The notes: generated by a model not told the origin, from the sequence alone. Positions 1 through 8,117 are shown, counted from the stretch's first letter. The stretch is 64,000 nucleotides of DNA from G963663775 sp963664255 (GCA_963664255.1 OY760938.1:1612001-1676000), one strand, 5' to 3'. Numbers and translations are program-made.

Positions 1-794
1 TTGCTATGCCCCATTAGATATTTTGCGACATTTATTGGAACGCCAGCGGCTTCTAGGTTGGTGCAATATGTGTGCCGCAAGCAATACATGGTCAAGTCTT
101 TTGCAATTACGCTTCGTTTAATTTTTGGCAGCCCATAATAGATAATCGTTTCTGCGCCTAGCGCAATGTTAACTTCTTTCAAAAAATAGACCCAAGCGCG
201 TTTCATAGAAGTGTGTGTATGCCGAGTGCTTTTGGTTGTGGTAAACATTGGTTGGTCTATGTTTGATGGCATTACCTGTTCGTATGATTTCCAAAGTTGT
301 GGCGGGATTGGAATGTTTCTTTTGCCGGCAGCTGATTTCGTTTCGGCAATAGAGCCATCTTTTTTCATTGCCTTGCTGATACTTAATCTTCGATTGATAA
401 CATCTGTGTCGCTCCATCGCAACGCAACTGCTTCTTGTGGTCTTAAGCCGCACCACAAAAGCGTTTTTACAAAAAGACCAAATCTATGTGTTTCCGATAC
501 TGAAATGATTGCAGACCGCTCTTCGTCCGTGATTGACCGGTGTGAACCATCCACAGCCTTGGGTGCTTTTAAGTCAAGAGCCGGATTGTCACGAATGATT
601 CTATCCCGCACAGCCTGTGTAAAAATTCCTTTTAGGGTGACTAGCATTTTATCGCAGTGCGTCTTTGACTTTCCTGCCTGCTTATTCATTATTTTTTGCA
701 AATTAGTAGGTCTAATGTCTTTCATACGCAAACTGCCTACTTCTGGAATGATGTGATTCCTTACACGAGATGCAATAGATTTTTTTCTATCGTT
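1..794 (-). pseudogene. Tyrosine recombinase (phage/ICE-type integrase), 5'-truncated, C-terminus outside window
   Basis: The minus-strand frame is open from a stop at 795-797 to the left edge. It carries the second half of a core-binding domain and most of a tyrosine recombinase catalytic domain. The first catalytic Arg is in the block LLWCGLRPQEAVALRW near 430-478, followed by an AGKRNIPIPP strand, and the H-x-x-R box reads CLRHTYCT near 75-100. The LMGHS block is at the extreme edge, so the nucleophilic Tyr would lie outside the window. The N-terminus is missing: the frame opens in the middle of the core-binding domain and the first ATG is only at 723-725. A run of A at 780-787 (plus-strand T) separates it from a short open stretch in another frame, which suggests a frameshift, but that frame also stops within a few codons. 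I infer a decayed integrase, divergent from the S10 operon. Confidence 0.8.
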
Positions 795-846
795 TCATTC
801 ACTGCGTTTGAATCAATTCAAAAAATAAAATTGTGTTGTAAAAAAC

Positions 847-875
847 TTGACTTTCTATAAAACGTGCAGTATACT
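847..875 (+). promoter_or_regulatory. Sigma-A promoter of the S10 operon
   Basis: A -35 TTGACT (847-852) and -10 TATACT (870-875) are separated by exactly 17 bases. Transcription would begin near 882, about 340 nt upstream of rpsJ. No other comparable promoter is seen before rpsJ. Confidence 0.8.
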
Positions 876-879
876 AATT

Positions 880-1218
880 AAGCACCTGTGAATAAGCAGG
901 TCGTGCGATGATATCGGAGATTGCCGGCACAGCCGGGTAACTTCGATGGAGTAGGTCCGACAATCGGGCGGTTGAGAAACTCGCTAATTTTACTTTACAC
1001 GCAGTGTTCCTATGTAAGCTCGGGACTTCCGGCGGTTGCCGGTCAGCCGACAGTACGAACCTCCTGTGTGCCTGTAAGCCGGATTACAAACAGCATTCGT
1101 TTGTCCGGTTCTATTTATGCCCGTTTGCGATACGCGCGGAGGGGTTGCAGTTTCTCTCCGTAACGAGTCGACACATTTTTTAATATGTACGACTGTAAAG
1201 TACGAGGAGGAAAACACC
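880..1218 (+). promoter_or_regulatory. Long structured leader of the S10 operon
   Basis: This is about 340 nt of untranslated RNA before rpsJ. Visible hairpins include GCACCTG/CAGGT-C-GTGC at about 882-907 and CCGG-ACAAAC (1079-1091) pairing with GTTTGT-CCGG (1099-1108). The rpsJ ribosome binding site GAGGAGG is at 1204-1210. Long leaders are the usual place for autogenous control of this operon, but I do not recognise a specific characterised leader class here, and no U-tract terminator is evident. Confidence 0.5.
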
Positions 1219-1530
1219 ATGGCAAACGCAGAAAAAATTCGCATCAGATTAAAGGCTTATGACCACGAACTGATTGACCAGTCCGCAGAAAAGATTGTTG
1301 AAACCGCAAAGCGCAGCGGCGCAAAGGTTTCCGGTCCGATTCCGCTGCCGACTGAAACCGAAAAAATCACCATCTTGCGCGCAGTACACAAGTACAAGGA
1401 CAGCCGTGAGCAGTTCGAGCGCCGCACCCATAAGCGTCTGATTGACATTCTAAATCCGGCACAGAAAACCGTGGAATCCCTGATGACACTGGATTTGCCG
1501 GCTGGCGTAGACATCGAAATCAAAATCTGA
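1219..1530 (+). CDS. rpsJ: 30S ribosomal protein S10
   Basis: The 103-residue product has normal S10 length and begins MANAEKIRIRLKAYDHELID. S10 sits in the 30S head and also acts as NusE in antitermination. The start is fixed by GAGGAGG nine bases upstream. A longer in-frame extension from 1117 is not credible, because it would translate the leader. It is the first gene of the S10-spc-alpha super-operon and is followed by an unusually long 120-base gap containing hairpins. Confidence 0.98.
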   Translation: MANAEKIRIRLKAYDHELIDQSAEKIVETAKRSGAKVSGPIPLPTETEKITILRAVHKYKDSREQFERRTHKRLIDILNPAQKTVESLMTLDLPAGVDIEIKI

Positions 1531-1571
1531 TTTTTTGAATGTAAGGTGTGCTGAAGCACTTTATATAACCA

Positions 1572-1608
1572 GCCGCTTAAAATAGAAAGCGGCGGGGTCA
1601 TGTTGACC
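1572..1608 (+). promoter_or_regulatory. Tandem hairpins between rpsJ and rplC
   Basis: GCCGCTT (1572-1578) pairs with AAGCGGC (1587-1593), directly followed by GGTCA (1596-1600) pairing with TGACC (1604-1608) around a 3-base loop. No U-tract follows, so this is not a classical terminator. A role in differential expression or ribosomal-protein feedback is inference only. Confidence 0.45.
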
Positions 1609-1650
1609 GCAGACGCAGTCAACCAATAACCTTTAAGGAGGAAAAACAAA

Positions 1651-2283
1651 ATGCAAAAAGCAATCATCGGCAAGAAGATTGGCATGACGCAGATCTTTGA
1701 TGAGGCAGGCAAAGTCATTCCCTGCACCGTTATCGAGGCAGGTCCTTGCACGGTAACACAGCTCAAGACCCTCGAAAAGGAAGGCTACAACTCTGTACAG
1801 CTCGGTTTTCAGGACATTGCTGAAAAGAAGCTGACAAAGGCAGAGGCAGGTCACCTGAAGAAGGCTGGCGAAGCCCTCAAGAAGTACCTCAAGGAGTTCC
1901 GTCTGGAGGACTGCGCTTCCTACAACCTCGGCGATGTCGTTAAGGCAGACGTTTTCACAGAAGGCGACTGCGTGGATGTCACCGGCGTTTCAAAGGGTAA
2001 GGGCTATGCAGGTACCATTAAGCGCTTCAATGCACACAGAGGCCCCATGAGCCATGGTGCAGGTCCGATGCACCGCCATCAGGGTTCTATGGGCGCATGC
2101 TCTGACCCCTCCAAGATTATGAAGGGCAAAATGATGCCGGGTCATATGGGTCACGAACAGGTCACTATTCAGAACCTCGATGTTGTGAAGGTTGACGCAG
2201 AACTCAATCTGATTGCCGTTCGCGGTGCTGTTCCAGGTCCTAAGGGCGGTATTGTGTTCCTGAAGAACACGGTTAAGAACTAA
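1651..2283 (+). CDS. rplC: 50S ribosomal protein L3
   Basis: The 210-residue product starts MQKAIIGKKIGMTQIFDEAG, the hallmark bacterial L3 N-terminus, and contains the conserved HRGPMSHGAGPMHRHQGSMG segment that reaches toward the peptidyl transferase centre. It initiates 23S assembly. The ribosome binding site AAGGAGG is at 1634-1640. Order rpsJ-rplC-rplD-rplW-rplB is the canonical S10 operon. Confidence 0.98.
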   Translation: MQKAIIGKKIGMTQIFDEAGKVIPCTVIEAGPCTVTQLKTLEKEGYNSVQLGFQDIAEKKLTKAEAGHLKKAGEALKKYLKEFRLEDCASYNLGDVVKADVFTEGDCVDVTGVSKGKGYAGTIKRFNAHRGPMSHGAGPMHRHQGSMGACSDPSKIMKGKMMPGHMGHEQVTIQNLDVVKVDAELNLIAVRGAVPGPKGGIVFLKNTVKN

Positions 2284-2307
2284 GGAATAGGGAAAGGAGG
2301 AACAATC

Positions 2308-2931
2308 ATGTCTACAGTAGCAATTTACGATATGACCGGTAAGAAGACCGGCGAAATGGAACTGAACGATGCAATTTTCGGTATCGACCCGAACATGTCC
2401 GTTTTGCACGCAATGGTCAAGAACCACTTGGCAAATCGTCGTCAGGGCACACAGTCTACACTGACTCGTGCAGAGGTTCGTGGCGGCGGCATCAAGCCGT
2501 GGCGTCAGAAGGGCACAGGACGTGCTCGTCAGGGCTCTATCCGCTCTCCGCAGTGGACACACGGCGGTATCGCACTGGGTCCGAAGCCGCGCTCTTATAA
2601 CTACTCTCTCACCAAGAAAACCAAGAGATTGGCTATGCTGTCTGCACTGTCTGCAAAGGCACAGGCTGGACAGATTATCGTGGTAGACGGTTTGGATATG
2701 GGCGAAATCAAGACCAAGACCTTTAAGCAGTTCTTGGCAGATGTAGAGAGCACCGGCAAGAGCCTGGTTGTAACCCCGGAAGTTCGCACTAACGTAGTGA
2801 AGTCTGCGGCAAACATCCCGGGCGTACGCACCACCATTGCTTCTACACTCAACGTTTATGACATCCTGCATGCTGACAAGTTCATTATCGACAAGGCAGC
2901 AGTTGAAAAGCTCCAGGAGGTGTACGCATAA
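2308..2931 (+). CDS. rplD: 50S ribosomal protein L4
   Basis: The 207-residue product contains the L4 loop segment GGGIKPWRQKGTGRARQGS, which in the ribosome lines the exit tunnel. In E. coli L4 also autoregulates the S10 operon; whether that applies here is unknown. The gene follows rplC by 24 bases with a GGAAAGGAGG ribosome binding site, and its stop codon shares one base with the rplW start. Confidence 0.98.
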   Translation: MSTVAIYDMTGKKTGEMELNDAIFGIDPNMSVLHAMVKNHLANRRQGTQSTLTRAEVRGGGIKPWRQKGTGRARQGSIRSPQWTHGGIALGPKPRSYNYSLTKKTKRLAMLSALSAKAQAGQIIVVDGLDMGEIKTKTFKQFLADVESTGKSLVVTPEVRTNVVKSAANIPGVRTTIASTLNVYDILHADKFIIDKAAVEKLQEVYA

Positions 2932-3224
2932 TGAAATTCGCACATGATGTAATCCGTAAGCCGGTCATCACCGAACGTTCTATGGAAGGTCTCGGCGATA
3001 ACAAGTACACTTTCGTGGTAGCACCGGGCGCGGGCAAGATTGAAATCAAGAAGGCTGTTGAAGAAATCTTTGGCGTCAAAGTTGCAAAGGTCAACACCAT
3101 CAAGCTGCCGGGCAAGTGGAAGCGTATGGGCGTCCATGTCGGCAAGCGTCCTGCTGTCAAGAAGGCTGTTGTCACACTGACACAGGACTCTAAGAAAATT
3201 GAAATCTTCGAAAATATGATGTAA
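2931..3224 (+). CDS. rplW: 50S ribosomal protein L23
   Basis: The 97-residue product begins MKFAHDVIRKPVITERS and has the typical L23 fold sequence with the GRLPKWKRMGVHVGKRPAVK-like 23S-binding stretch around residues 60-80. L23 sits at the tunnel exit and is the docking site for SRP and trigger factor. Translation is coupled to rplD through a TAATG overlap, with the ribosome binding site CAGGAGG inside rplD. Confidence 0.97.
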   Translation: MKFAHDVIRKPVITERSMEGLGDNKYTFVVAPGAGKIEIKKAVEEIFGVKVAKVNTIKLPGKWKRMGVHVGKRPAVKKAVVTLTQDSKKIEIFENMM

Positions 3225-3365
3225 TTTCTGTATCGGCTTTGCTGTGCAGAAGTATATAGGGGCGCGGTGCTCTGCATCCCCCGCACACCCACAGCAAAGG
3301 GCTGTGGCGATTATGGGAAGTTATCCCGACAAGTAACAGGTTATTAAGGAGTTGAATCACTAACA
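3225..3365 (+). promoter_or_regulatory. Structured spacer between rplW and rplB
   Basis: This 141-base gap is long for the operon interior. It holds the hairpin CCACAG (3289-3294)/CTGTGG (3302-3307) and a GGGG...CCCC pairing around 3259-3282. No promoter matching consensus and no open frame is seen. AAGGAG before rplB is at 3346-3351. Function unknown. Confidence 0.35.
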
Positions 3366-4199
3366 ATGGCGATTAAGACGTTCAACCCGACAACCCCGTC
3401 AAGAAGAAACATGACCGTTCTCTCTTATAAGGGTCTGTCTAAGGTGAAACCGGAGAAGAGCCTCCTTGAAAAGCTCAAGAAAAAGGCCGGCCGTAACAGC
3501 TATGGCCGCATCACCGTTCGTCATCAGGGCGGCGGAAACAAGCAGAAGTATCGTATTATTGATTTCAAGCGCAATAAGATGGATATGCCTGCAACCGTTA
3601 TGACACTCGAATACGACCCGAACCGTACCGCAAACATTGCTTTGCTGCAGTACGAAGACGGCGTGAAGACATATATTCTGGCACCGGAAGGCTTGTCCAT
3701 CGGGGATACCGTTATCTCCTCTGCAAGCGCAGACATCAAGCCTGGCAACTGCCTGCCGATTGAAAATATTCCGGTTGGTACTGTCATTCACAATATCGAA
3801 CTGTATCCTGGCAAGGGCGCACAGCTGATTCGTTCTGCTGGTGTTTCCGGTCAGCTCATGGCAAAGGAAAACGGCGTGGCGCAGGTTCGCCTGCCGTCTG
3901 GCGAAGTTCGTTATATTCGCTTGAACTGCAAGGCAACCATCGGCGTTGTCGGTAACTCTGACCACGCAAACGTGCAGCTGGGTAAGGCTGGTCGCAGCCG
4001 TCACATGGGTATTCGCCCGACCGTTCGCGGTAGCGTTATGAACCCATGCGATCACCCGCATGGTGGTGGTGAAGGCAAGAGCCCTGTCGGACGTCCGTCT
4101 CCTGTTACCCCGTGGGGCAAGCCGGCTATGGGCTACAAGACACGTAAGAAGCATCATCGTACCGACAAGCAAATCGTCAAGCGTCGCGGCGCTAAGTAA
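3366..4199 (+). CDS. rplB: 50S ribosomal protein L2
   Basis: The 277-residue product has the full bacterial L2 architecture, including the near-C-terminal NPCDHPHGGGEGKSPVGR segment with the conserved His needed for peptidyl transferase and subunit association. The C-terminal basic tail KTRKKHHRTDKQIVKRRGAK is intact. It follows the structured 141-base spacer and precedes rpsS by 18 bases. Confidence 0.98.
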   Translation: MAIKTFNPTTPSRRNMTVLSYKGLSKVKPEKSLLEKLKKKAGRNSYGRITVRHQGGGNKQKYRIIDFKRNKMDMPATVMTLEYDPNRTANIALLQYEDGVKTYILAPEGLSIGDTVISSASADIKPGNCLPIENIPVGTVIHNIELYPGKGAQLIRSAGVSGQLMAKENGVAQVRLPSGEVRYIRLNCKATIGVVGNSDHANVQLGKAGRSRHMGIRPTVRGSVMNPCDHPHGGGEGKSPVGRPSPVTPWGKPAMGYKTRKKHHRTDKQIVKRRGAK

Positions 4200-4217
4200 G
4201 GAAGGAGTTTACAGAAT

Positions 4218-4499
4218 ATGGGCAGAAGCATTAAGAAGGGCCCCTTTGTGGCTCCTGAGCTTATCAAAAGGGTACTTGAAATGAACGAAAAGGGCGAGAA
4301 GAAGGTTCTCAAGACTTGGTCTAGAGCATCTACCATCTTCCCGGATTTCGTTGGTCATACCATCGCAGTACACGATGGCAAAAAACACGTTCCGGTCTAT
4401 GTGACTGAGGACATGGTTGGTCACAAGCTGGGTGAGTTCGCTCCGACCCGTACCTATAAGGGTCACGCGGGCAGCAGGACCTCCAATAACGGAAAGTAA
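4218..4499 (+). CDS. rpsS: 30S ribosomal protein S19
   Basis: The 93-residue product begins MGRSIKKGPFVAPELIKRV and ends with the S19 signature FAPTRTYKGHAGSRTSNNGK. S19 forms a complex with S13 in the 30S head near the A-site tRNA. The ribosome binding site AAGGAAGGAG lies just upstream at 4199-4207. Confidence 0.98.
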   Translation: MGRSIKKGPFVAPELIKRVLEMNEKGEKKVLKTWSRASTIFPDFVGHTIAVHDGKKHVPVYVTEDMVGHKLGEFAPTRTYKGHAGSRTSNNGK

Positions 4500-4515
4500 G
4501 GGAGGGGAAGATTCA

Positions 4516-4851
4516 ATGGAAGCTAAGGCTTATGTAAGAAACGTGCGCATTGCGCCGCGTAAAGTGAAGATCCTGTGCGATCTGATCCGCGGCAAGGACG
4601 CAGGAACCGCTGCAGCCATCATTATGAACACCCCGAAGGCTGCTTCCGAGGTCATGATTAAGCTCCTCAAGAGCTGCGTTGCAAATGCAGAAAATAACCA
4701 CAACATGAATACCGATAACCTCGTGGTTTCTCAGGTGTTCGTAACACCGGGACCTGTGATGAAGCGCGTGATGCCACGTGCACAGGGCAGAGCGTTCCGC
4801 ATTTTGAAGAGAACTTCGCACATCACGATGGTTCTCACCGAGAAAGAATAA
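4516..4851 (+). CDS. rplV: 50S ribosomal protein L22
   Basis: The 111-residue product starts MEAKAYVRNVRIAPRKVK and contains the C-terminal hairpin loop with PRAQGRAFRILKRTSHI that lines the exit tunnel near the macrolide site. The start at 4516 is supported by GGGAGGGG at 4500-4507; an in-frame upstream ATG at 4417 would overlap rpsS and is rejected. Confidence 0.98.
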   Translation: MEAKAYVRNVRIAPRKVKILCDLIRGKDAGTAAAIIMNTPKAASEVMIKLLKSCVANAENNHNMNTDNLVVSQVFVTPGPVMKRVMPRAQGRAFRILKRTSHITMVLTEKE

Positions 4852-4866
4852 GCGAGGAGGGTAACA

Positions 4867-5649
4867 ATGGGTCAGAAAGTAAATCCGAACGGTCTTCGTG
4901 TCGGCGTTATTAAGAATTGGGATTCCCGTTGGTTCGCTAAGGACGCACAGTTCGGCGATCTTCTCGTGGAAGACTACAACATTCGTAAGCATCTCAAGAA
5001 GCTGCTGTATGCTGCAGGCGTGCCGGCGATTGAGATTGAACGTACTTCTAAAGATGTTAAAATCATGATTCAGTGTGCTCGTCCGGGTCTTGTCATCGGC
5101 AAGGGCGGCGAGGACATTCAGAAGCTGGAAGCGGACCTTGCAAAGAAGATTGGCAAGCCGGTAAAGGTTTCTATCATTGAAATTAAGAATCCGGATACCA
5201 ACGCAACCTTGGTTGCTGAAAATATTGCACAGCAGTTGGAAAAGCGTACCTCTTTCCGTCGTGCAATGAAGCAGAGCATGGGCCGTGCAATGCGCATGGG
5301 CGCAAAGGGTATCAAAACTGCTTGCTCCGGTCGTTTGGGCGGCGCGGAAATCGCACGTACAGAGCACTATCATGATGGCACCATTCCGCTGCAGACCCTG
5401 CGTGCAGACATCGACTATGGTTTTGCAGAAGCGGACACCACTTATGGCAAAATCGGCGTAAAGGTTTGGATTTATAAGGGTGAAGTTCTGCATGGTGGTC
5501 CTCGTTTGAACCGCTCCATCGAAGCACCGAAGCCGGCAACAGAGCGCCGTGATCGCCGTGACCGTCGTAGCAACGGCCGTCGTGAGGGTGGCTTTAACCG
5601 CAATGGCGGCGATCGCCGTCCCGCAAGACAGGAAGGAGGCAATCGCTAA
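4867..5649 (+). CDS. rpsC: 30S ribosomal protein S3 with Arg-rich C-terminal tail
   Basis: The 260-residue product has an N-terminal KH domain with the GKGG loop at residues 79-82 and the C-terminal S3 domain ending near residue 215. S3 lies at the mRNA entry channel and has helicase-like function with S4 and S5. After residue 220 there is a low-complexity tail of 40 residues that I count as containing 13 Arg, with RRDRRDRR- and GGFNRNGG-type stretches. Many S3 proteins are about 220 residues, so this is a lineage-type extension. Its stop overlaps the rplP start. Confidence 0.97.
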   Translation: MGQKVNPNGLRVGVIKNWDSRWFAKDAQFGDLLVEDYNIRKHLKKLLYAAGVPAIEIERTSKDVKIMIQCARPGLVIGKGGEDIQKLEADLAKKIGKPVKVSIIEIKNPDTNATLVAENIAQQLEKRTSFRRAMKQSMGRAMRMGAKGIKTACSGRLGGAEIARTEHYHDGTIPLQTLRADIDYGFAEADTTYGKIGVKVWIYKGEVLHGGPRLNRSIEAPKPATERRDRRDRRSNGRREGGFNRNGGDRRPARQEGGNR

Positions 5650-6077
5650 TGCTGCTCCCTAAGAGAGTTAAATACCGTCGTGTACACAGAGGCCGTATGA
5701 AGGGCAAGGCTACACGCGGCAATTTTGTAGCATATGGTCAGTTCGGCTTGCAGGCAACCGAGTCCTCTTGGATTACTGCAAACCAGATTGAAGCTGCTCG
5801 TATCGCAATGACCCGTTACACCAAGCGTGGCGGTAAGGTTTGGATCAAGGTATTCCCGGATAAGCCGGTTTCGAAAAAGCCTGCTGGCACTCGAATGGGT
5901 TCCGGTAAGGGTGCTCCTGAATACTGGGTTGCAGTGGTAAAGCCGGGCCGCGTTCTCTTTGAGATCGCAGGCGTTTCGGAAGAAGTTGCACGCGAAGCAA
6001 TGCGTCTTGCAAGCCACAAGCTGCCCCTGAAGACCAAGTTCATCCAGCGCGAGTCCGAGATTGGTGGTGAAGAATGA
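5649..6077 (+). CDS. rplP: 50S ribosomal protein L16
   Basis: The 142-residue product begins MLLPKRVKYRRVHRGRMKGK and has the GSGKGAPEYWVAVVKPGRVLFE segment (split here by size limits in naming only) that characterises L16, which contacts A-site tRNA. The start overlaps the rpsC stop as TAATG, with GGAGG inside rpsC. It overlaps rpmC at the 3' end. Confidence 0.97.
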   Translation: MLLPKRVKYRRVHRGRMKGKATRGNFVAYGQFGLQATESSWITANQIEAARIAMTRYTKRGGKVWIKVFPDKPVSKKPAGTRMGSGKGAPEYWVAVVKPGRVLFEIAGVSEEVAREAMRLASHKLPLKTKFIQRESEIGGEE

Positions 6078-6277
6078 TGAAGGCAAACGAGATTAGAGAG
6101 ATGACGGCTGCTGAGCTGCAGACCAAGCTGGCAGACCTGAAGAAGGACCTGTTTAACCTCAGACTTCAGCATGCTACCAACCAGCTTGACAATCCGACAC
6201 AGATTTCCAAGGTCAAGCGCGACATTGCAAGAGTGAACACTGTTCTCCGCGAGCTTCAGCTTGCGGGCAAGGCGTAA
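6077..6277 (+). CDS. rpmC: 50S ribosomal protein L29
   Basis: The product starts MKANEIREMTAAELQTKLAD and is a helical hairpin protein of about 66 residues, typical for L29, located near the exit tunnel. Two consecutive ATG codons occur (6074 and 6077). The second is preferred because the purine-rich GGTGGTGA at 6063-6070 is better spaced. It overlaps the end of rplP, suggesting translational coupling. Confidence 0.96.
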   Translation: MKANEIREMTAAELQTKLADLKKDLFNLRLQHATNQLDNPTQISKVKRDIARVNTVLRELQLAGKA

Positions 6278-6292
6278 GGGAGGTAAGCGAAG

Positions 6293-6550
6293 TTGAACGA
6301 GAGAGCGTTCCGTAAGACTCGAGTTGGTCTTGTTGTATCCGATAAAATGGATAAGACCATCGTTGTCGCGATTGAAGACAGAGTACAGCACCCGCTGTAT
6401 AAAAAGATTATGAAGAACACCTATAAGCTCAAGGCGCATGACGAAAACAACGAATGCGGCATTGGCGATAAGGTTCGTGTGATGGAAACCCGCCCGCTGT
6501 CCAAGGACAAGAGATGGCGTTTGGTTGAAATCATCGAGAAGGCGAAGTAA
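6293..6550 (+). CDS. rpsQ: 30S ribosomal protein S17
   Basis: The 85-residue product begins with a TTG codon (6293), preceded by GGGAGG at 6278-6283. It reads MNERAFRKTRVGLVVSDKMD and contains the conserved DKTIVVAIE and CGIGDKVRVMETRPLSK stretches. S17 is a primary 16S-binding OB-fold protein. No ATG is available at a better position. Confidence 0.97.
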   Translation: MNERAFRKTRVGLVVSDKMDKTIVVAIEDRVQHPLYKKIMKNTYKLKAHDENNECGIGDKVRVMETRPLSKDKRWRLVEIIEKAK

Positions 6551-6562
6551 GGAGGAGAACAC

Positions 6563-6931
6563 ATGATTCAGCAGGAAACTTTCCTGCGCGCAGCAGATAA
6601 CAGCGGCGCGAAGGAACTCAAGTGCATTCGTGTTCTCGGCGGCTCTACCCGTAAGTATGGTAACATCGGCGATGTTATCGTATGCTCGGTACGCAAGTGC
6701 ACTCCAGGCGGCGGCGTGAAGAAGGGCGATGTGGTTAAGGCTGTCATCGTTCGCTCTGTAAAGGGTCTGCGCCGCGCGGACGGCAGCTACATCCGCTTTG
6801 ACGAGAATGCAGCAGTTATCATCAAGGAAGACAAAAATCCCCGCGGCACCCGTATCTTTGGGCCCGTGGCACGTGAGCTGCGTGACAAGGACTATATGAA
6901 GATCCTGTCGCTGGCTCCTGAAGTACTGTAA
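6563..6931 (+). CDS. rplN: 50S ribosomal protein L14
   Basis: The 122-residue product starts MIQQETFLRAADNSGAKELK and ends with DYMKILSLAPEVL, both diagnostic for L14. L14 contacts 16S rRNA at an inter-subunit bridge and is the docking site of RsfS. The ribosome binding site AAGGAGGAG is at 6549-6557, immediately after the rpsQ stop. Confidence 0.98.
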   Translation: MIQQETFLRAADNSGAKELKCIRVLGGSTRKYGNIGDVIVCSVRKCTPGGGVKKGDVVKAVIVRSVKGLRRADGSYIRFDENAAVIIKEDKNPRGTRIFGPVARELRDKDYMKILSLAPEVL

Positions 6932-6943
6932 GGAGGTCGCTTA

Positions 6944-7258
6944 ATGAATACATTGCATTTGAAAAAGGGCGACACCGCAGTCGTCCTCTCCGGTAAGGAA
7001 AAGGGCAAGCGCGGCACCGTAATCAAGGTTGAGCCGAAAAAGGGTATGATTACTCTGGAAGGCGTGAACATGATTACCTGCCACACCAAGCCGCGTCGTC
7101 AGGGCGAGCCTGGCGGCATTGTAAAGCGTGAAGGCGCAATTCGTGCATGCAAGCTGATGCGTGTTTGCCCGACCTGCGATAAGCCGACCCGCCCCGCACA
7201 CAACTTGGAGAACGGCAACAAGACAACCGTCTGCAAGCACTGCGGCGCAGTAATTTAA
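6944..7258 (+). CDS. rplX: 50S ribosomal protein L24
   Basis: The 104-residue product has the N-terminal KOW motif (residues about 7-35, KGDTAVVLSGKEKGKRGTV) and two CxxC pairs in the C-terminal half, CPTCDKP and CKHCGAVI. The paired Cys motifs suggest a zinc-ribbon form of L24. L24 nucleates 50S assembly. TAAGGAGG precedes the gene. Confidence 0.97.
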   Translation: MNTLHLKKGDTAVVLSGKEKGKRGTVIKVEPKKGMITLEGVNMITCHTKPRRQGEPGGIVKREGAIRACKLMRVCPTCDKPTRPAHNLENGNKTTVCKHCGAVI

Positions 7259-7280
7259 AAGAGGAGGTTAAACGACTATC

Positions 7281-7826
7281 ATGCCTAATATGAAAGACAA
7301 GTATGTGAGTGAAGTTGCACCTGCTCTGATGAAGAAGTTTGCTTACAAGAGCCCGATGCAGATTCCGAAGCTCGATAAAATCGTAGTAAATGTGGGTTGC
7401 GGCAAGGAAGCTTCCGGCAACTCCAAGGTGATTGAGTCTATCGTTCGTGATGTGACCATCATCACCGGTCAAAAGCCGCAAATCACCCACGCGAAGAAGT
7501 CCATTGCGAACTTCAAGCTGCGTGAAGGAATGCCGGTTGGTGTCAAAGTGACCTTGCGTGCCGACAGAATGTGGGAATTCCTGGACCGTCTGTTTAACGT
7601 GGCACTGCCGCGTGTACGTGACTTCCGTGGTATCAATGCAAATTCTTTCGATGGCCGTGGCAACTATGCGATGGGTCTGAAGGAACAGCTGATTTTCCCG
7701 GAAATCGAGTATGACCAGATTGATAAAATCCGTGGTATGGATATTATTATGTGTACAACGGCGAACACTGACGAAGAAGCTCGCGAACTGCTCACTCTGA
7801 TGGGTGCTCCGTTCGCAGCGAAGTAA
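7281..7826 (+). CDS. rplE: 50S ribosomal protein L5
   Basis: The 181-residue product has the L5 sequence blocks KIVVNVGCGKEASGNSK and KKSIANFKLREGMPVGVKVT. L5 binds 5S rRNA and P-site tRNA. The ribosome binding site GAGGAGG is at 7261-7267. In E. coli, S8 represses translation at the start of this gene; here the conspicuous structured leader is instead before rpsH. Confidence 0.98.
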   Translation: MPNMKDKYVSEVAPALMKKFAYKSPMQIPKLDKIVVNVGCGKEASGNSKVIESIVRDVTIITGQKPQITHAKKSIANFKLREGMPVGVKVTLRADRMWEFLDRLFNVALPRVRDFRGINANSFDGRGNYAMGLKEQLIFPEIEYDQIDKIRGMDIIMCTTANTDEEARELLTLMGAPFAAK

Positions 7827-7840
7827 GGAGGAATTGAACA

Positions 7841-8026
7841 ATGGCTAAAAAAGCAATGGTGCTCAAGCAGCAGAAGACGCCGAAGTTCTCTTCCCGTCAG
7901 TACAACCGCTGCAAGATTTGCGGCCGTCCGCACGCGTACCTGCGTGATTTCGGCATTTGCCGTATCTGCTTCCGTGAACTGGCGTACAAGGGTCAGATTC
8001 CGGGCGTACGCAAGGCAAGCTGGTAA
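7841..8026 (+). CDS. rpsN: 30S ribosomal protein S14, zinc-binding type Z
   Basis: The 61-residue product carries CKICGRP and CRICFREL, the CxxC...CxxC zinc ribbon of the short type-Z S14, and ends IPGVRKASW. S14 is a late-assembly protein of the 30S head. Use of the zinc form as the operon copy is typical for Firmicutes. After it the reading frame-free spacer of 312 bases begins. Confidence 0.98.
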   Translation: MAKKAMVLKQQKTPKFSSRQYNRCKICGRPHAYLRDFGICRICFRELAYKGQIPGVRKASW

Positions 8027-8082
8027 GAGCCGGTTCGTTTGCAGTAATTCATAGGATTTTGTGTAAAAACCGGTGAAAATAC

Positions 8083-8111
8083 TTGCATGGAGCGTATAAA
8101 TAAGGTATAAT
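8083..8111 (+). promoter_or_regulatory. Internal sigma-A promoter before rpsH
   Basis: TTGCAT (8083-8088) and a perfect TATAAT (8106-8111) are spaced by 17 bases. This lies inside the ribosomal protein cluster in the gap after rpsN and would start transcripts near 8118, about 220 nt before rpsH. Confidence 0.75.
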
Positions 8112-8117
8112 GAATTG

